Assembly: GCA_947073495.1 (NCBI GenBank)
Contig: CAMTMX010000005.1
Coordinates: 1-64,000, forward strand
Origin: an uncultured Porphyromonadaceae bacterium
Lineage (GTDB): Bacteria > Bacteroidota > Bacteroidia > Bacteroidales > Muribaculaceae
Length of the DNA stretch: 64,000 nucleotides
Direction: 5' to 3'
Of this stretch, positions 54,556 to 64,000 are shown piece after piece; position 1 is the stretch's first letter, and every line of letters starts with the position of its first letter. Below the pieces are notes generated by a model. It was given only the letters and a program-made list of their open reading frames with translations. It searched no databases and had not been told where the DNA came from. A program made the position numbers and the translations under genes.

Positions 54556-56331
54556 TTACCAACCCGCGTTTTGTTCAAGATTGCTGAATTTCAGCACATC
54601 AGTATACGGAAGGGGTCCGTATATCATATAATCGCTGTAGTGGCGGGGCTCCACATCGATATAATTGTAAGAGGTCCCGTTGATCGATACTCCTTTGGCT
54701 GTTTCATTAAGGTCTGATTTCCAACGGCGCAGATCCCAGAATCTCTTGTTTTCGAAACAAAGTTCAATACGGCGTTCGTTGCGGATAAGTTCACGCATGC
54801 TTTCTTTGCTTGCCTTTGCTGATTCAAGATAGGGATCACCGTTGTCCACACCTACTTTGGCGCGTTGACGGATAGCCTTTATCACATCGTATGCCGAATA
54901 GCCATGAGAACCTGTCGCTGTAGGGCCCCATGCTTCGTTTGCAGCCTCGGCATATGCAAGGAATATCTCCGTAAAACGGATGCGTGTGGTGTAATGATAT
55001 TTCTTGATCTCATTTGTTGAGTTAGGATCTACATCATTACGGAGAAGCTTACGAAGATAATATCCCGTGCGGGTTGAGTAGCCTGATTCTTTGTTGATAC
55101 CGTCATTGTTAGATGAATTCACCCCTGTCGAGATCGTAGCGTTGTTCACACCGAGAGTACTTCCGTCAGTCACTATATATGCGGCAAGACGTGGGTCTCT
55201 GCCTGCATAAGGATTATCCTTGTCATATTCCGAACGGCTGTCGGAGATCGGATAACCGTTTGCCATCGGGAATGCATCCACGAGATTCTGAGTGGGATTT
55301 ACGCGGCCCTTTCCATACAACGAGGGGGGAAAATTGTCTCCCTCGATAGTGGAATTTTCTTCCGCACCACCACGCCAGATCACCTCGGGATGGTTTTCTG
55401 AAGCTGTGACACTACCACCGATCTGTTCGGCAGTAAACCAAAGATGACCTGAAGACGAAATACCGTTGACACCGCCGATACGGTCAAGAACTGCGCCGGC
55501 ACGGTTGGCGGCATCCTCCCAAGTTATGCCTGACTGATCAGAGAATGCAGGACTTGCAGCCAAAAGAGCTGCCTGGGCTGCAATCGCTTCAGCTATGCGG
55601 CCTGAAAGACGGAGTGCCGTGGTGGCACCGTTAACACGGTTGTACATTGCGCCCGACACACCTTTAGATGCATATTTGGCAGGCACCTCTCCGTCAGACA
55701 CGTCCTTATAATCAACCGGAAGATATGAGATGGCGGCATCAACGTCCTCAAACAACTGCTTCATACATTCTGCAAAGCTGTTGCGGGGCACATTCAAATC
55801 TGATGAAGCTCCAAAAGTCGAGGTCCAGACAGGCACACCCATCAACTCGCCGGAGGCAGTCTTTCCGGCATAATTCTGAAGAAGGTAGAGCATATTCAAG
55901 GCTCGCAAACCGTAAGCCTCACCACGGAGACGGTCCCTGAACATCTCATTGATCGATTCTGTTGTTGAGAACTGGATGGCATCCACATGCTCAAGAAGCA
56001 GATTACAATATTGTATGGAAGCGTTACGGTCTCGCCAGTTGTTGACCGAAACCCCTGTCTGTGAAGTCCAGGAACCACCTGCCAATGAAAGATACTCGTT
56101 GTTAATGTCATTTGAAACGGCATCATCCGTAGCCACATCGTTCTCAGGCACTGACGGATAGGGCATCAGGATATACGCGCTGCCAAGTATTGCGTCGGCA
56201 TAGTTCGGCTCAGTCTCCATCGAGTTTTCATCTTTGATGTTCTCGATGGCGGGCTCAAACAGGTCGTCGCAAGAGGCAAGACCCATCACAACAGAAGCGG
56301 CGGCTATATATTTTATTATATTGGTTTTCAT
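54556..56331 (-). CDS. SusD-like nutrient-binding outer-membrane lipoprotein (second pair)
   Basis: The 591-residue lipoprotein has signal MKTNIIKYIAAASVVMGLAS with Cys21 in ASCDDLFEP. The N-terminal helical SusD core includes GEAYGLRALNMLYLLQNYAGK, and RFTEIFLAYAEAANEAWGP and ELIRNERRIELCFENKRFWDLRRW mark the conserved RagB/SusD C-terminal repeat (split by me). It acts as the hinged lid on the SusC channel at 56342-59176, 10 bases upstream in the operon. Ligand is presumably xylan fragments. Confidence 0.94.
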   Translation of the reverse strand: MKTNIIKYIAAASVVMGLASCDDLFEPAIENIKDENSMETEPNYADAILGSAYILMPYPSVPENDVATDDAVSNDINNEYLSLAGGSWTSQTGVSVNNWRDRNASIQYCNLLLEHVDAIQFSTTESINEMFRDRLRGEAYGLRALNMLYLLQNYAGKTASGELMGVPVWTSTFGASSDLNVPRNSFAECMKQLFEDVDAAISYLPVDYKDVSDGEVPAKYASKGVSGAMYNRVNGATTALRLSGRIAEAIAAQAALLAASPAFSDQSGITWEDAANRAGAVLDRIGGVNGISSSGHLWFTAEQIGGSVTASENHPEVIWRGGAEENSTIEGDNFPPSLYGKGRVNPTQNLVDAFPMANGYPISDSRSEYDKDNPYAGRDPRLAAYIVTDGSTLGVNNATISTGVNSSNNDGINKESGYSTRTGYYLRKLLRNDVDPNSTNEIKKYHYTTRIRFTEIFLAYAEAANEAWGPTATGSHGYSAYDVIKAIRQRAKVGVDNGDPYLESAKASKESMRELIRNERRIELCFENKRFWDLRRWKSDLNETAKGVSINGTSYNYIDVEPRHYSDYMIYGPLPYTDVLKFSNLEQNAGW

Positions 56332-56341
56332 TTTGAGGAAT

Positions 56342-59176
56342 TTAGAAAGTTACTTTTGCTCCGAAGTTGTAGAAACGTGATTGAGGCGCTGTCCCCACAT
56401 TCATTTCCATAATCTTACGGTTCTTGCCGATTGTCAAGATGTCGTCAGCGCTTAGATAGAGCTGAAGGCCTTTCACCACCGGTCCATGAATGATGGATTC
56501 GGGGAAGTCGTAGGTGAGCTGAATCTTGTCGATGCTGAAGTTGTCTGTGCTGTAAAGCCAGAAATCGGAATCCACATAGTTGTTCGCACCATTTGTAGTC
56601 GTGAGGCGCGGCATAGTTGCAGTCGAGGCTGTTTCCGGAGTCCAGCGGTCGCGTGCAGCTGCTGTATACTTGGCATCACCCACCATCTTGTAATAAGAAT
56701 TGTTGTTTTTGAGCGCGTGTCCGCCAAAAGATCCGAGACCATGCACAAACAATGTGAAACCTTTCCATGAAGCTGCCAGATTCACACCCATAAAGAACGG
56801 ACTGCCATACCATCCACCTTTTGCAAGGAAAACCTGGTCATTGGTGTCGACCTTTCCGTCACCGTTGATATCTGCATACTTGAGATCGCCCGCCTTCAAA
56901 GTCGCGCTCCCGAGAGCCGCCTGGTTGGATGCGGCTGCCTCTTCGTCAGTCTTGAAGAAACCGAGACACTTATATCCCCAAATGCCGTCGATGGCTTTCC
57001 CTTCGCGATACTGATAGGCATTCTCCCAAACCTCATCACGCTTAGTAGCCTTGGTGTCGTAATAAGTACCGGTGACACCTACCTTAAGATCAAACTCGCC
57101 AAAGTCCTTTTTGAAGTTGACCGCGAAATCGAAACCTGTGCGACGGTTGTCGTTAAGGTTCAGATAAGGCACGAATGAAGCTTCCGGATAATAAGTTGAG
57201 AAGTAGGTCGGGAATTTGGATGAATTGTTGTTGATAAGTCCTTCTGTATTATAAAGGAAGAACATGGCATTGAAATCGATCAGACGATTGAACAGCTCAC
57301 CGCGCAGACCGGCTGTAAATTCTTTGCGCTTGATAAAGGTAAGGTCTACATTCTCACCGCGCTTTGGATATGCGGCTGCCGTTCCGCCTACAGCCCAGCT
57401 ATACCAACCGCCGTTGGTATAGTTCGCGCTATACATGTAATAATCCTTGATATCAATATCCTGATGAAGGATAGCTCCGGATGCGGAAAGCATGAGGTCG
57501 TTGACAATATCATTGTCTTTCAAGAAATCCTCACCGGTCAATCTCCAGCCGATCGTGGCGGAGGGGGACCACGCCTGACGATGTCCGGGAGCGAGGCGAG
57601 AAGAATGAACACCTGTCACAGCCAAATCGGCATAATAGCGGTGATCATAGTTGTAATCCACCTCAAACCCGATGTTTGCGCTGCTCAGACGGTGATATTC
57701 TCCTGAGAAAGTACGTTGCCAGCCGGCTGCCACAGCAAGAGCATGGAAATTATGCACATCGTCGAAACAACGGGTATAATCAAACTGTCCCGACCAATAG
57801 ATGGTCTGGCGGTTGGTGGAACCTGAAATATTCTGCACCCCTGAATGCTCGTCTTTCCCTTCGATTGTGATTGATGTGATCTCATCATAACCGTTGAAGT
57901 CATTCCATGTGGGAATAAACGTGGCGTAAGAGTTGGTGTAGCTTGTGTTGTAAGAGGTGGCATAGTCCACTGCAAAGCGTGTGTTGAAAGAGAGCCCCTT
58001 TGCAAGCATGGCAAGATCAAGATTCACACCGGTGTCAAACTGGAACTGACGGCTTGTGAACTTATTATATCCCTTTGCAAGATAATCAGCGAAGATATTC
58101 GTCTTGTCGATCTGAGAGCCGGCAAGAAAATATCCGTTGAAAATATTGCCGGTAGCACCGATCAGATCAAGCGAATTGGATGCTCCGGGATTGATCATGT
58201 CAACCGGTATGAGGGGGGTGATCCTGTTAGGACGGAATGTTGAGGCAGACTGCCAGTAATCTCCGTGTGCCGATCTGGCTCCATAGAATGTTGCGCTCGC
58301 GTTGACGTATGCGCTCACCCATTCGGTGATATCGACATCGATATTGCCTCTCACACTGAATCTGTCTGTGAAGTTGTCTTTTGCCTCTCCATATTTAAGA
58401 TAGTCGCCAAGCCGGTAATAATTCACATTCGTATAGAAGCGGGCACGCTCGTTACCACCTGAGATTTCAACAGTAGCATCCGAACGGTTGTACACTTTCT
58501 TCACATAATCCCTTGAATACATATTCAGGTCGGGATATTTATATGGATTGGTGCCTGCGGCGGTATTATAGATCTGTTCCGCGCTATAAGAGGGTGCCAT
58601 ACCGTCGTTGGCACGTGCCTCATTATATAGAGTCATATATTCTGCAGACCCTAAGTATTCGGGGAACGACTTGGCTACATGCCATCCTGTATTCGCCCTC
58701 ACATTTATGCTTAGGGGAGCGTTCTCACCACGTTTTGTCGTGATATAGATCACACCTTTTGCCGCACGGGCTCCATATAGCACCGTTGCCGCCGCACCCT
58801 TCAGGAATGTTACGGATTTCACTTCTGTTGACGACACGTTGTTCATGTCGCGGGCAACGCCGTCTATGAGCACAAGGAAACCATAGTCATTATCGGCATC
58901 CATACCCCAAAGAGAATTTCCATTGAAGCCTGAGACATAACCGGAGATCGTTGAATTATCAAGATTATTGATATAGTTGATCTCCATGAGTTTTTCCAGA
59001 TCAAGCACTTCCGCCCCACCGAGCATATCGGTCTTTTCGACGGTACGGAACGGCAGCTGCACCTTTGTGGTCTGAGCCAGCGAGTCCGGAGTCTCGACAA
59101 TAGCCGCCGAAGCATCTGCCACACACAAAGCTGCGGCAGTCACCATCGGGAGAAAAGTTTTATATTTTGATGTCAT
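56342..59176 (-). CDS. SusC-like TonB-dependent transporter (second pair, no N-terminal regulatory domain)
   Basis: The 944-residue outer-membrane transporter has a signal peptide (about 1-24). The plug region is GYLVLIDGVARDMNN-like: FLVLIDGVARDMNNVSSTEV, then KSVTFLKGAAATVLYGARA and KGVIYITTKRG. A 22-strand barrel follows, ending SRFYNFGAKVTF with terminal Phe. The usual CarboxypepD_reg-like N-terminal domain of SusC proteins is absent: mature sequence goes straight to plug. It lies 31 bases after the first SusD gene and 10 bases before its own SusD. Confidence 0.93.
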   Translation of the reverse strand: MTSKYKTFLPMVTAAALCVADASAAIVETPDSLAQTTKVQLPFRTVEKTDMLGGAEVLDLEKLMEINYINNLDNSTISGYVSGFNGNSLWGMDADNDYGFLVLIDGVARDMNNVSSTEVKSVTFLKGAAATVLYGARAAKGVIYITTKRGENAPLSINVRANTGWHVAKSFPEYLGSAEYMTLYNEARANDGMAPSYSAEQIYNTAAGTNPYKYPDLNMYSRDYVKKVYNRSDATVEISGGNERARFYTNVNYYRLGDYLKYGEAKDNFTDRFSVRGNIDVDITEWVSAYVNASATFYGARSAHGDYWQSASTFRPNRITPLIPVDMINPGASNSLDLIGATGNIFNGYFLAGSQIDKTNIFADYLAKGYNKFTSRQFQFDTGVNLDLAMLAKGLSFNTRFAVDYATSYNTSYTNSYATFIPTWNDFNGYDEITSITIEGKDEHSGVQNISGSTNRQTIYWSGQFDYTRCFDDVHNFHALAVAAGWQRTFSGEYHRLSSANIGFEVDYNYDHRYYADLAVTGVHSSRLAPGHRQAWSPSATIGWRLTGEDFLKDNDIVNDLMLSASGAILHQDIDIKDYYMYSANYTNGGWYSWAVGGTAAAYPKRGENVDLTFIKRKEFTAGLRGELFNRLIDFNAMFFLYNTEGLINNNSSKFPTYFSTYYPEASFVPYLNLNDNRRTGFDFAVNFKKDFGEFDLKVGVTGTYYDTKATKRDEVWENAYQYREGKAIDGIWGYKCLGFFKTDEEAAASNQAALGSATLKAGDLKYADINGDGKVDTNDQVFLAKGGWYGSPFFMGVNLAASWKGFTLFVHGLGSFGGHALKNNNSYYKMVGDAKYTAAARDRWTPETASTATMPRLTTTNGANNYVDSDFWLYSTDNFSIDKIQLTYDFPESIIHGPVVKGLQLYLSADDILTIGKNRKIMEMNVGTAPQSRFYNFGAKVTF

Positions 59177-59207
59177 ATTGTTTCGCGTAAGGTTAGATTA
59201 ATTTCCA

Positions 59208-61154
59208 TTACCATCCCGGATTCTGTTTAAACCCTTCATAAATATAGGTGTCGTCGCGCAGCAACGGGAACCAATAATGTTTCGAGTCAAAATTACGGGT
59301 TAAAATAACTTCCTCGTGGAACTCGGCAACCTCGGCATCGGCAGGATCATTCTCGGCAAAGAATTTCTCGTCAGCACCTGAGACCCGGATAAATTCCTGT
59401 GATGTCTTGACAGTATATTCCGGTTCGGTGAGGAGAAGCCAACGCTGAAGGTCGTTGAATCTGAAACCCTCAAATGCAAGCTCCACGGCACGCTCGCGGC
59501 GAACCTCATCCATAAATGCGTTGCCTGTGAATTTGTCAGCCACATGCCCCGCACCTACACGGTCTCTGAGCCTGTTGATGGCATCAGCCGCGCTCAGGGA
59601 GCATTTGGCAGACTTGCCTGAAGGTCCACCGATCACTGCGGCAGCCTCTGCATACATCAGATAGACATCTGCAAGGCGCATGTAAGGGATATATGCATGA
59701 GGATTCGGACCATAATCATCGGCTGAGCCTGAATCATATTTTTGACAAGTGTGGGGAACAAGTTTCTGATAGAAGTATCCCGAACGGCTTGCATTGGTTA
59801 TAGCCCTCATCGATCCGCCGGTGGCAAGACCTGCATATTTCATAGATTTGTCGGCTGCATCAGGATCCGCATTGATATATTTCACTCCGTCAAATATAAT
59901 GTCGTGATAGAAACGCGGATCACGGTTCTTGAACGGATGTTTGGGATCCCAGCCTGAATCAGGATCATCCAAAGGAAGACCGTTTGCCATACCATAGTTT
60001 TTAACGTAGTTGGCTGTAGGCTGATGGATGTGGTTATCCTGCGCACACAACTGGTTGGGACCGAATGTGCGGGAGTAATTATAGCGGGTGTAAGACCAAC
60101 CTGCGGAAGGACCTCTTAAGAGAGCCTCCTTTCCACCGGGCTGCAGCCAGTTGCGCCCCGAAGTGAAGAAAATCTCGCTATAGCTTGTCTCCACACCTGA
60201 CGATTTTTTATGGTCGTAGATATTCTCATAATCGAAAGATGCAAATTCATATTGGGTCTGTCCTGATTCTACAAGAGTTATCACCTCCCCCAGGGCATCC
60301 GCTGCGAGACGGGCATAATCCTGACTATAGTTGTATGTATGTGCCCCGCCGGTCTGGGCTCCGTTCTGCATCAACGGGCTCCCCGCCCAAAGATAATTCT
60401 TGCCAAGATAAGCAAGCGCTGTGATCTTATTGATGCGAAGTTCATTTTTTCCAAGAGTTTTCTTTCCTGCCGTGGTATTGTCCCAGTTTACCGGCAACAA
60501 TTCCGCCGCTTTCTTGAAATCTTCTGCAGCCTTGTCAGCACATTCTATATACGACAGACGTTCCATACGGGGAGATTCACTTGCAGAAAACACCTGATCC
60601 ACATAAGGAAGCCCTCCAAGGAACTGCATCATTTCAAAGTGCCACCATGCACGGAAGAAATACAGCTGTCCGAGGATTAGATTCTTTTCTTCCGATGTGC
60701 CTGTGAAATAATTGTCGATTTCTTGAATACCCTTGTTGCACTTTGCAATGCAATACCAGGCATGACCTGCGAGGCGATGATTGAACGCATTGTTTGAAGT
60801 AGGATCAAGACCTTCTTTTTTAGCGGCAAACCAGAATTGACTGTTATCTTGCCATGCATAGAAGTTTCCAAGGTCTATCTGAGTCTGGATAAGGCGGTCA
60901 GACTCAGCCTGAGGATTCATGATCTCGTCGTCTCCAAGATTCCAGGAAGAGGTCCAATAGCATTTCGCCTTGTCGGGGATACAGTTATATATCTCCTCCA
61001 CATACCCCTGCATGTTGGTGAAATTCTTGAACGGTGTGTCAGAACTTACATCCGAATCCGGCTCTTTATCGAGATAATCCTCGCAAGAAGAAAAGCCTGT
61101 CATCAATGCCAGTCCAAAAGCCAACGCACCGACAGTTTTAAATATATTATTCAT
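59208..61154 (-). CDS. SusD-like nutrient-binding outer-membrane lipoprotein (first pair)
   Basis: I use the ATG at 61154 (MNNIFKTV), giving 648 residues; the in-frame ATG at 61280 would start inside the upstream SusC gene. The lipoprotein signal ends FSSCEDYLDKEPD (Cys24). SusD signatures include NLILGQLYFFRAWWHFEMMQ, PYMRLADVYLMYAEAAAV and DEVRRERAVELAFEGFRFND, and the C-terminus ...GFKQNPGW is typical. It pairs with the SusC at the right edge, 17 bases downstream of it in the operon. Confidence 0.94.
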   Translation of the reverse strand: MNNIFKTVGALAFGLALMTGFSSCEDYLDKEPDSDVSSDTPFKNFTNMQGYVEEIYNCIPDKAKCYWTSSWNLGDDEIMNPQAESDRLIQTQIDLGNFYAWQDNSQFWFAAKKEGLDPTSNNAFNHRLAGHAWYCIAKCNKGIQEIDNYFTGTSEEKNLILGQLYFFRAWWHFEMMQFLGGLPYVDQVFSASESPRMERLSYIECADKAAEDFKKAAELLPVNWDNTTAGKKTLGKNELRINKITALAYLGKNYLWAGSPLMQNGAQTGGAHTYNYSQDYARLAADALGEVITLVESGQTQYEFASFDYENIYDHKKSSGVETSYSEIFFTSGRNWLQPGGKEALLRGPSAGWSYTRYNYSRTFGPNQLCAQDNHIHQPTANYVKNYGMANGLPLDDPDSGWDPKHPFKNRDPRFYHDIIFDGVKYINADPDAADKSMKYAGLATGGSMRAITNASRSGYFYQKLVPHTCQKYDSGSADDYGPNPHAYIPYMRLADVYLMYAEAAAVIGGPSGKSAKCSLSAADAINRLRDRVGAGHVADKFTGNAFMDEVRRERAVELAFEGFRFNDLQRWLLLTEPEYTVKTSQEFIRVSGADEKFFAENDPADAEVAEFHEEVILTRNFDSKHYWFPLLRDDTYIYEGFKQNPGW

Positions 61155-61171
61155 AATTGATGTCTTGTGTA

Positions 61172-64000
61172 TTAGAGGTTGAACTTGATGCCTAAGTTGA
61201 AACGGCGCATGGTGGGATAAGCGCCGGAACCGGATCCACCCGAGAAGTTTGATTCGCGGTCGTCGGGCATTCTTGACCACAGCCAGAGGTTGTTGCCGTT
61301 AAGGTATATTTTCAAAGAGGATATTCCAAGTTTCTTAACCCAGCCGTCTGTCCAGGTATAAGCGATCTCCGCATTCTTCAGACGGACGTATGAACCGTCA
61401 TAAAGATATTGTGTGCCATTGCTGTATGCACTCGGTTGTGAATACCATCTGGGAAGGAGCACATCTCCTTCAAGATCATTGCCGTTCCACCATGACCCGA
61501 GATTGTAGACATTGTTTGTGTTGTGTGAGAATGAAACCAGATTCACATCGCGGGTCACATTGGTGACACCATAGAACTGAACGAAGCAGCTGAAACCTTT
61601 CCAATCAAAGCCTACAGTGGCATTGTATGTGTTCTGTGGAGTGCTGGAGTATCCATAAGGTGCCGAGTCTTCCACATCTATCTTACCGTCGCCGTTGAAG
61701 TCTACAATATAGTAGTCGCCGGGAAGACGGCTGCCATTGTTGACATCATGTATCGGGGAACCGTAAAGCTCGTCGAGCGAATTCATAAATCCGCCGTTGA
61801 TGTGAGAATGCATCTGACCTATTGCAAAACCTGCCTGCTTTTGATATGCCGGCTTCAGCTCCGGGTCATCACGGAATTTGATTTTGTTGGCGGCATGAGT
61901 CATGTTGAAGTTGCCCCAGATTCTCATGTCGGAAGAGATATTCTTGCTCAGACGAAGTTCAAATTCGTAACCCGACACCGTCGCGCTACCAAGGTTGGCA
62001 GTCGGAGGGGTCTGCCCGAAGAAAGATGGCATCGAGCGGTCGTTACCGTTAATCAAGATATCATCCCTGTTGTCTTTAAAGATTTCAACCGTACCGGCAA
62101 CCAACCCGTTGAGCATAGAGAAATCTATACCGAGGTTCATTTTCTTCACCTTCTCCCAATGTGCGTCGGGATTTCCGAGAGCACTCTGACGATAATAAGA
62201 ATAAATACTTCCATCTGCCCACACACCGGGTACGCTGATATCTCCATATCCTGTCGAAATAATTTTTGTATTGCCGCCGTATGCCCATTGATCCATATAA
62301 AGGAAGCGGGAGCCTGTGTCGTCTCCGATTTCTCCGTAAGAAGCACGTATCTTCAATTCCTGCCACCAATTGTCAAGCCCGATGGAACGCCAGAATTTTT
62401 CTTCCGAAGGACGCCATCCGATAGCGCCAGAATTAAAGAATCCGAAACGGTAGCCCTTACCGAATTTTTCAGAACCGTTGTACGCGCCGTTATACTCTAC
62501 GAAATAGCGGTCGTCATAGTTATAGGTCGTACGGAACACCCAGTCTTCCCTTCGGATAGGTATCATGTTGCCTGTGGCAATTTCCTGACGGGTCCATACC
62601 GCAGTGGCGCCTACATTGTTTTTACCGAATTCACGGTTGTAGTTTAACTGAAGCTGATAGTTAAGGTTGCGGACTGTATTCCAATCCTGGACGCTGCCAC
62701 CCTGCACAGTCCATTTGTTGCCGGGGATATAGTCAAACATGGTTGTCTTGTCCCATGAAGTTTCAGTCTGGACAACTCCTGTTTCCGGGTCTATCCATTT
62801 ATGCTGGGGAGAATTGTAAAGGTCGCTCACACCTCTGCCTGCCTCTACGAAATGGTTGTCCCAGGAAATCATGGCTTGAAAGTTAAGACCTTCAGTAATA
62901 AACCTGAGATCCTGATTCAATACGAAATCGGTATTGACCGATGTCTGAGTGGTCTTGAACGCACCGCCGGTGGCAAGAATTTCCGCAGAGTTGGCTACCT
63001 GAGATTTGAATGCGGGATAATAACCGAACGAGCCATCGGAATAAATAGGACGGAAAACGTCGGGCGCAATGTTGTAGACACCTGCCCAGACCTGCTGGTC
63101 GTTCCAGTTCCCTTGGTTGAATGAAGATCCGTCGCTCGGCCAGGTGGAACGTTTCTGACCTGTTGAACCTGCAAGATTCACCTTGAAGGTTGTGGTGGGA
63201 GTCAAAGAGAAATCAAGGTTTGAGCGGGCGTTGATTCTGTTGTAGCCGAATCCTGCGTCATACCCGCGGCCGTTATCTATGTTTTTGAAAAGGTCGCCTT
63301 CATGCACGAAGTCAATAACTGCGAAATATCTCACAAATTTAGTGCCGCCGCTCACAGAGACATTCCCGTTGTAAGACATGGCATGATCCTTGAACAGATA
63401 ATCCTGCCAATCCACATTAGGATAGCGTTCAAATTCTTCAAGGTTGGCGGGATGACGATATTTATATGCCACTCCTTCGGGAGTCATATAGCTCCAGGAA
63501 GAAGGCATGATCGGCAATTCATGAAAAATTGCCTTGTTACGCATCATCAACGCATCGTAAGAATCAGCTTTGTCAGGAAGCTTGGACACAGTTTTCATGG
63601 TGGCAGTAAAGCCGACGTCGATCTTCGCTTTTCCTTCCTGTCCACGTTTCGTGGTGATAAGCACAACACCGTTCGCACCTTTCACACCATAGACAGCTGT
63701 AGCCGACGCATCTTTAAGCACTGAGATAGATTTCACAGAACTGATGTCGACACTGTTCATGTCGCGTTCGATACCGTCTACAAGCACCAGAGGATTGCTG
63801 TTGTTCCACGAACTTGCACCTCGAATTGTGATTTGTGCGTTTTCTTCACCCGGCATACCGGAAGACTGAACTGTGATCACACCGGGCAAGTTACCGGTCA
63901 GGGCGGCACTGATGTCATGCACACCCGCCGCTCTCTCGAGCACTTCGCCTGTGGTCTGAGTGATGGCTCCGACAACGGAAGCCTTTTTCTGCTGACCATA
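61172..64000 (-). CDS. SusC-like TonB-dependent transporter, cut by the window edge (first pair)
   Basis: The reading frame is open from the right edge; only the C-terminal 942 residues are present. The edge fragment reads YGQQKKASVVGAITQTTG, the typical start of the plug domain (after the TonB box and CarboxypepD_reg domain, which would lie outside). It continues with ALTGNLPGVITVQSSG, ITIRGASSWNNSNPLVLVDG, and VYGVKGANGVVLITTKRGQEG. The barrel ends FNLGIKFNL. A GTG in frame at 63943 is not a start; the gene clearly extends past the edge. It is the first gene of the operon visible here. Confidence 0.95.
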   Translation of the reverse strand, partial: YGQQKKASVVGAITQTTGEVLERAAGVHDISAALTGNLPGVITVQSSGMPGEENAQITIRGASSWNNSNPLVLVDGIERDMNSVDISSVKSISVLKDASATAVYGVKGANGVVLITTKRGQEGKAKIDVGFTATMKTVSKLPDKADSYDALMMRNKAIFHELPIMPSSWSYMTPEGVAYKYRHPANLEEFERYPNVDWQDYLFKDHAMSYNGNVSVSGGTKFVRYFAVIDFVHEGDLFKNIDNGRGYDAGFGYNRINARSNLDFSLTPTTTFKVNLAGSTGQKRSTWPSDGSSFNQGNWNDQQVWAGVYNIAPDVFRPIYSDGSFGYYPAFKSQVANSAEILATGGAFKTTQTSVNTDFVLNQDLRFITEGLNFQAMISWDNHFVEAGRGVSDLYNSPQHKWIDPETGVVQTETSWDKTTMFDYIPGNKWTVQGGSVQDWNTVRNLNYQLQLNYNREFGKNNVGATAVWTRQEIATGNMIPIRREDWVFRTTYNYDDRYFVEYNGAYNGSEKFGKGYRFGFFNSGAIGWRPSEEKFWRSIGLDNWWQELKIRASYGEIGDDTGSRFLYMDQWAYGGNTKIISTGYGDISVPGVWADGSIYSYYRQSALGNPDAHWEKVKKMNLGIDFSMLNGLVAGTVEIFKDNRDDILINGNDRSMPSFFGQTPPTANLGSATVSGYEFELRLSKNISSDMRIWGNFNMTHAANKIKFRDDPELKPAYQKQAGFAIGQMHSHINGGFMNSLDELYGSPIHDVNNGSRLPGDYYIVDFNGDGKIDVEDSAPYGYSSTPQNTYNATVGFDWKGFSCFVQFYGVTNVTRDVNLVSFSHNTNNVYNLGSWWNGNDLEGDVLLPRWYSQPSAYSNGTQYLYDGSYVRLKNAEIAYTWTDGWVKKLGISSLKIYLNGNNLWLWSRMPDDRESNFSGGSGSGAYPTMRRFNLGIKFNL

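Noticed and set aside
61155-61280. Extended N-terminus of the first SusD
   Set aside because: The extra 42 residues overlap the end of the SusC gene and precede a clear lipoprotein signal at 61154.
61748-62647. 299-residue plus-strand frame opposite SusC
   Set aside because: Antisense to the transporter barrel with no recognisable motif, ribosome binding site or promoter.

Overview
The window is a stretch of a Bacteroidales chromosome. The family is not certain; a gut Muribaculaceae- or Prevotella-like organism is my best guess. The evidence is the tandem SusC/SusD pairs, a hybrid two-component sensor/regulator (HTCS) fused in one protein, many exported lipoprotein glycosidases, weak ribosome binding sites, and repeated matches to the Bacteroidetes promoter -7 box TAnnTTTG upstream of genes.

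Most of the accessory content serves xylan breakdown and lies in two blocks. The left block (about 0.7-15.7 kb) holds the HTCS regulator, a minus-strand pair GH43-GH115, a plus-strand pair of GH43 enzymes, xylose isomerase, then a pgeF homologue and a trehalase-family hydrolase. The right block (about 39.9 kb to the right edge, all on the minus strand) begins outside the window with a SusC. It then runs SusD, a second SusC/SusD pair, a DUF1735-type lipoprotein, a GH10 xylanase interrupted by a carbohydrate-binding insertion, a CE1-type feruloyl esterase, a CE6-type acetylxylan esterase, a GPH-family sugar symporter, a second GH10 and a cytoplasmic GH43. A strong terminator follows. Beyond it lie a GH95 and a GH127, which could remove L-sugar decorations.

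Together these genes outline a pathway. Surface binding and cleavage of decorated xylan are followed by TonB-dependent import, periplasmic removal of methylglucuronate, acetyl, feruloyl and arabinose groups, transport of xylo-oligosaccharides across the inner membrane, hydrolysis to xylose, and isomerisation to xylulose. No xylulokinase lies in the window.

Between the two blocks (15.7-39.9 kb) sit ordinary genes: a glycerophosphodiesterase and a complete glycerol operon (glpA, glpB, glpC, glpK, glpF), an exported C1-type aminopeptidase, glutamate synthase large subunit without its small subunit, a DAACS-family symporter, a C69 dipeptidase, a YeiH-family membrane protein, pyruvate kinase, a dipeptidyl peptidase IV and a YitT-family membrane protein. 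Nearly all units end in clear hairpin terminators.

The least explained signals are non-coding: a family of short intergenic palindromes built on GAAGYTGTTTAAA, a leader closed by an 11-bp stem upstream of the YeiH gene, and two inverted repeats ahead of xylose isomerase. I saw no tRNA, rRNA, CRISPR array, phage or insertion-sequence gene. I found no clear candidate for a wholly new system.
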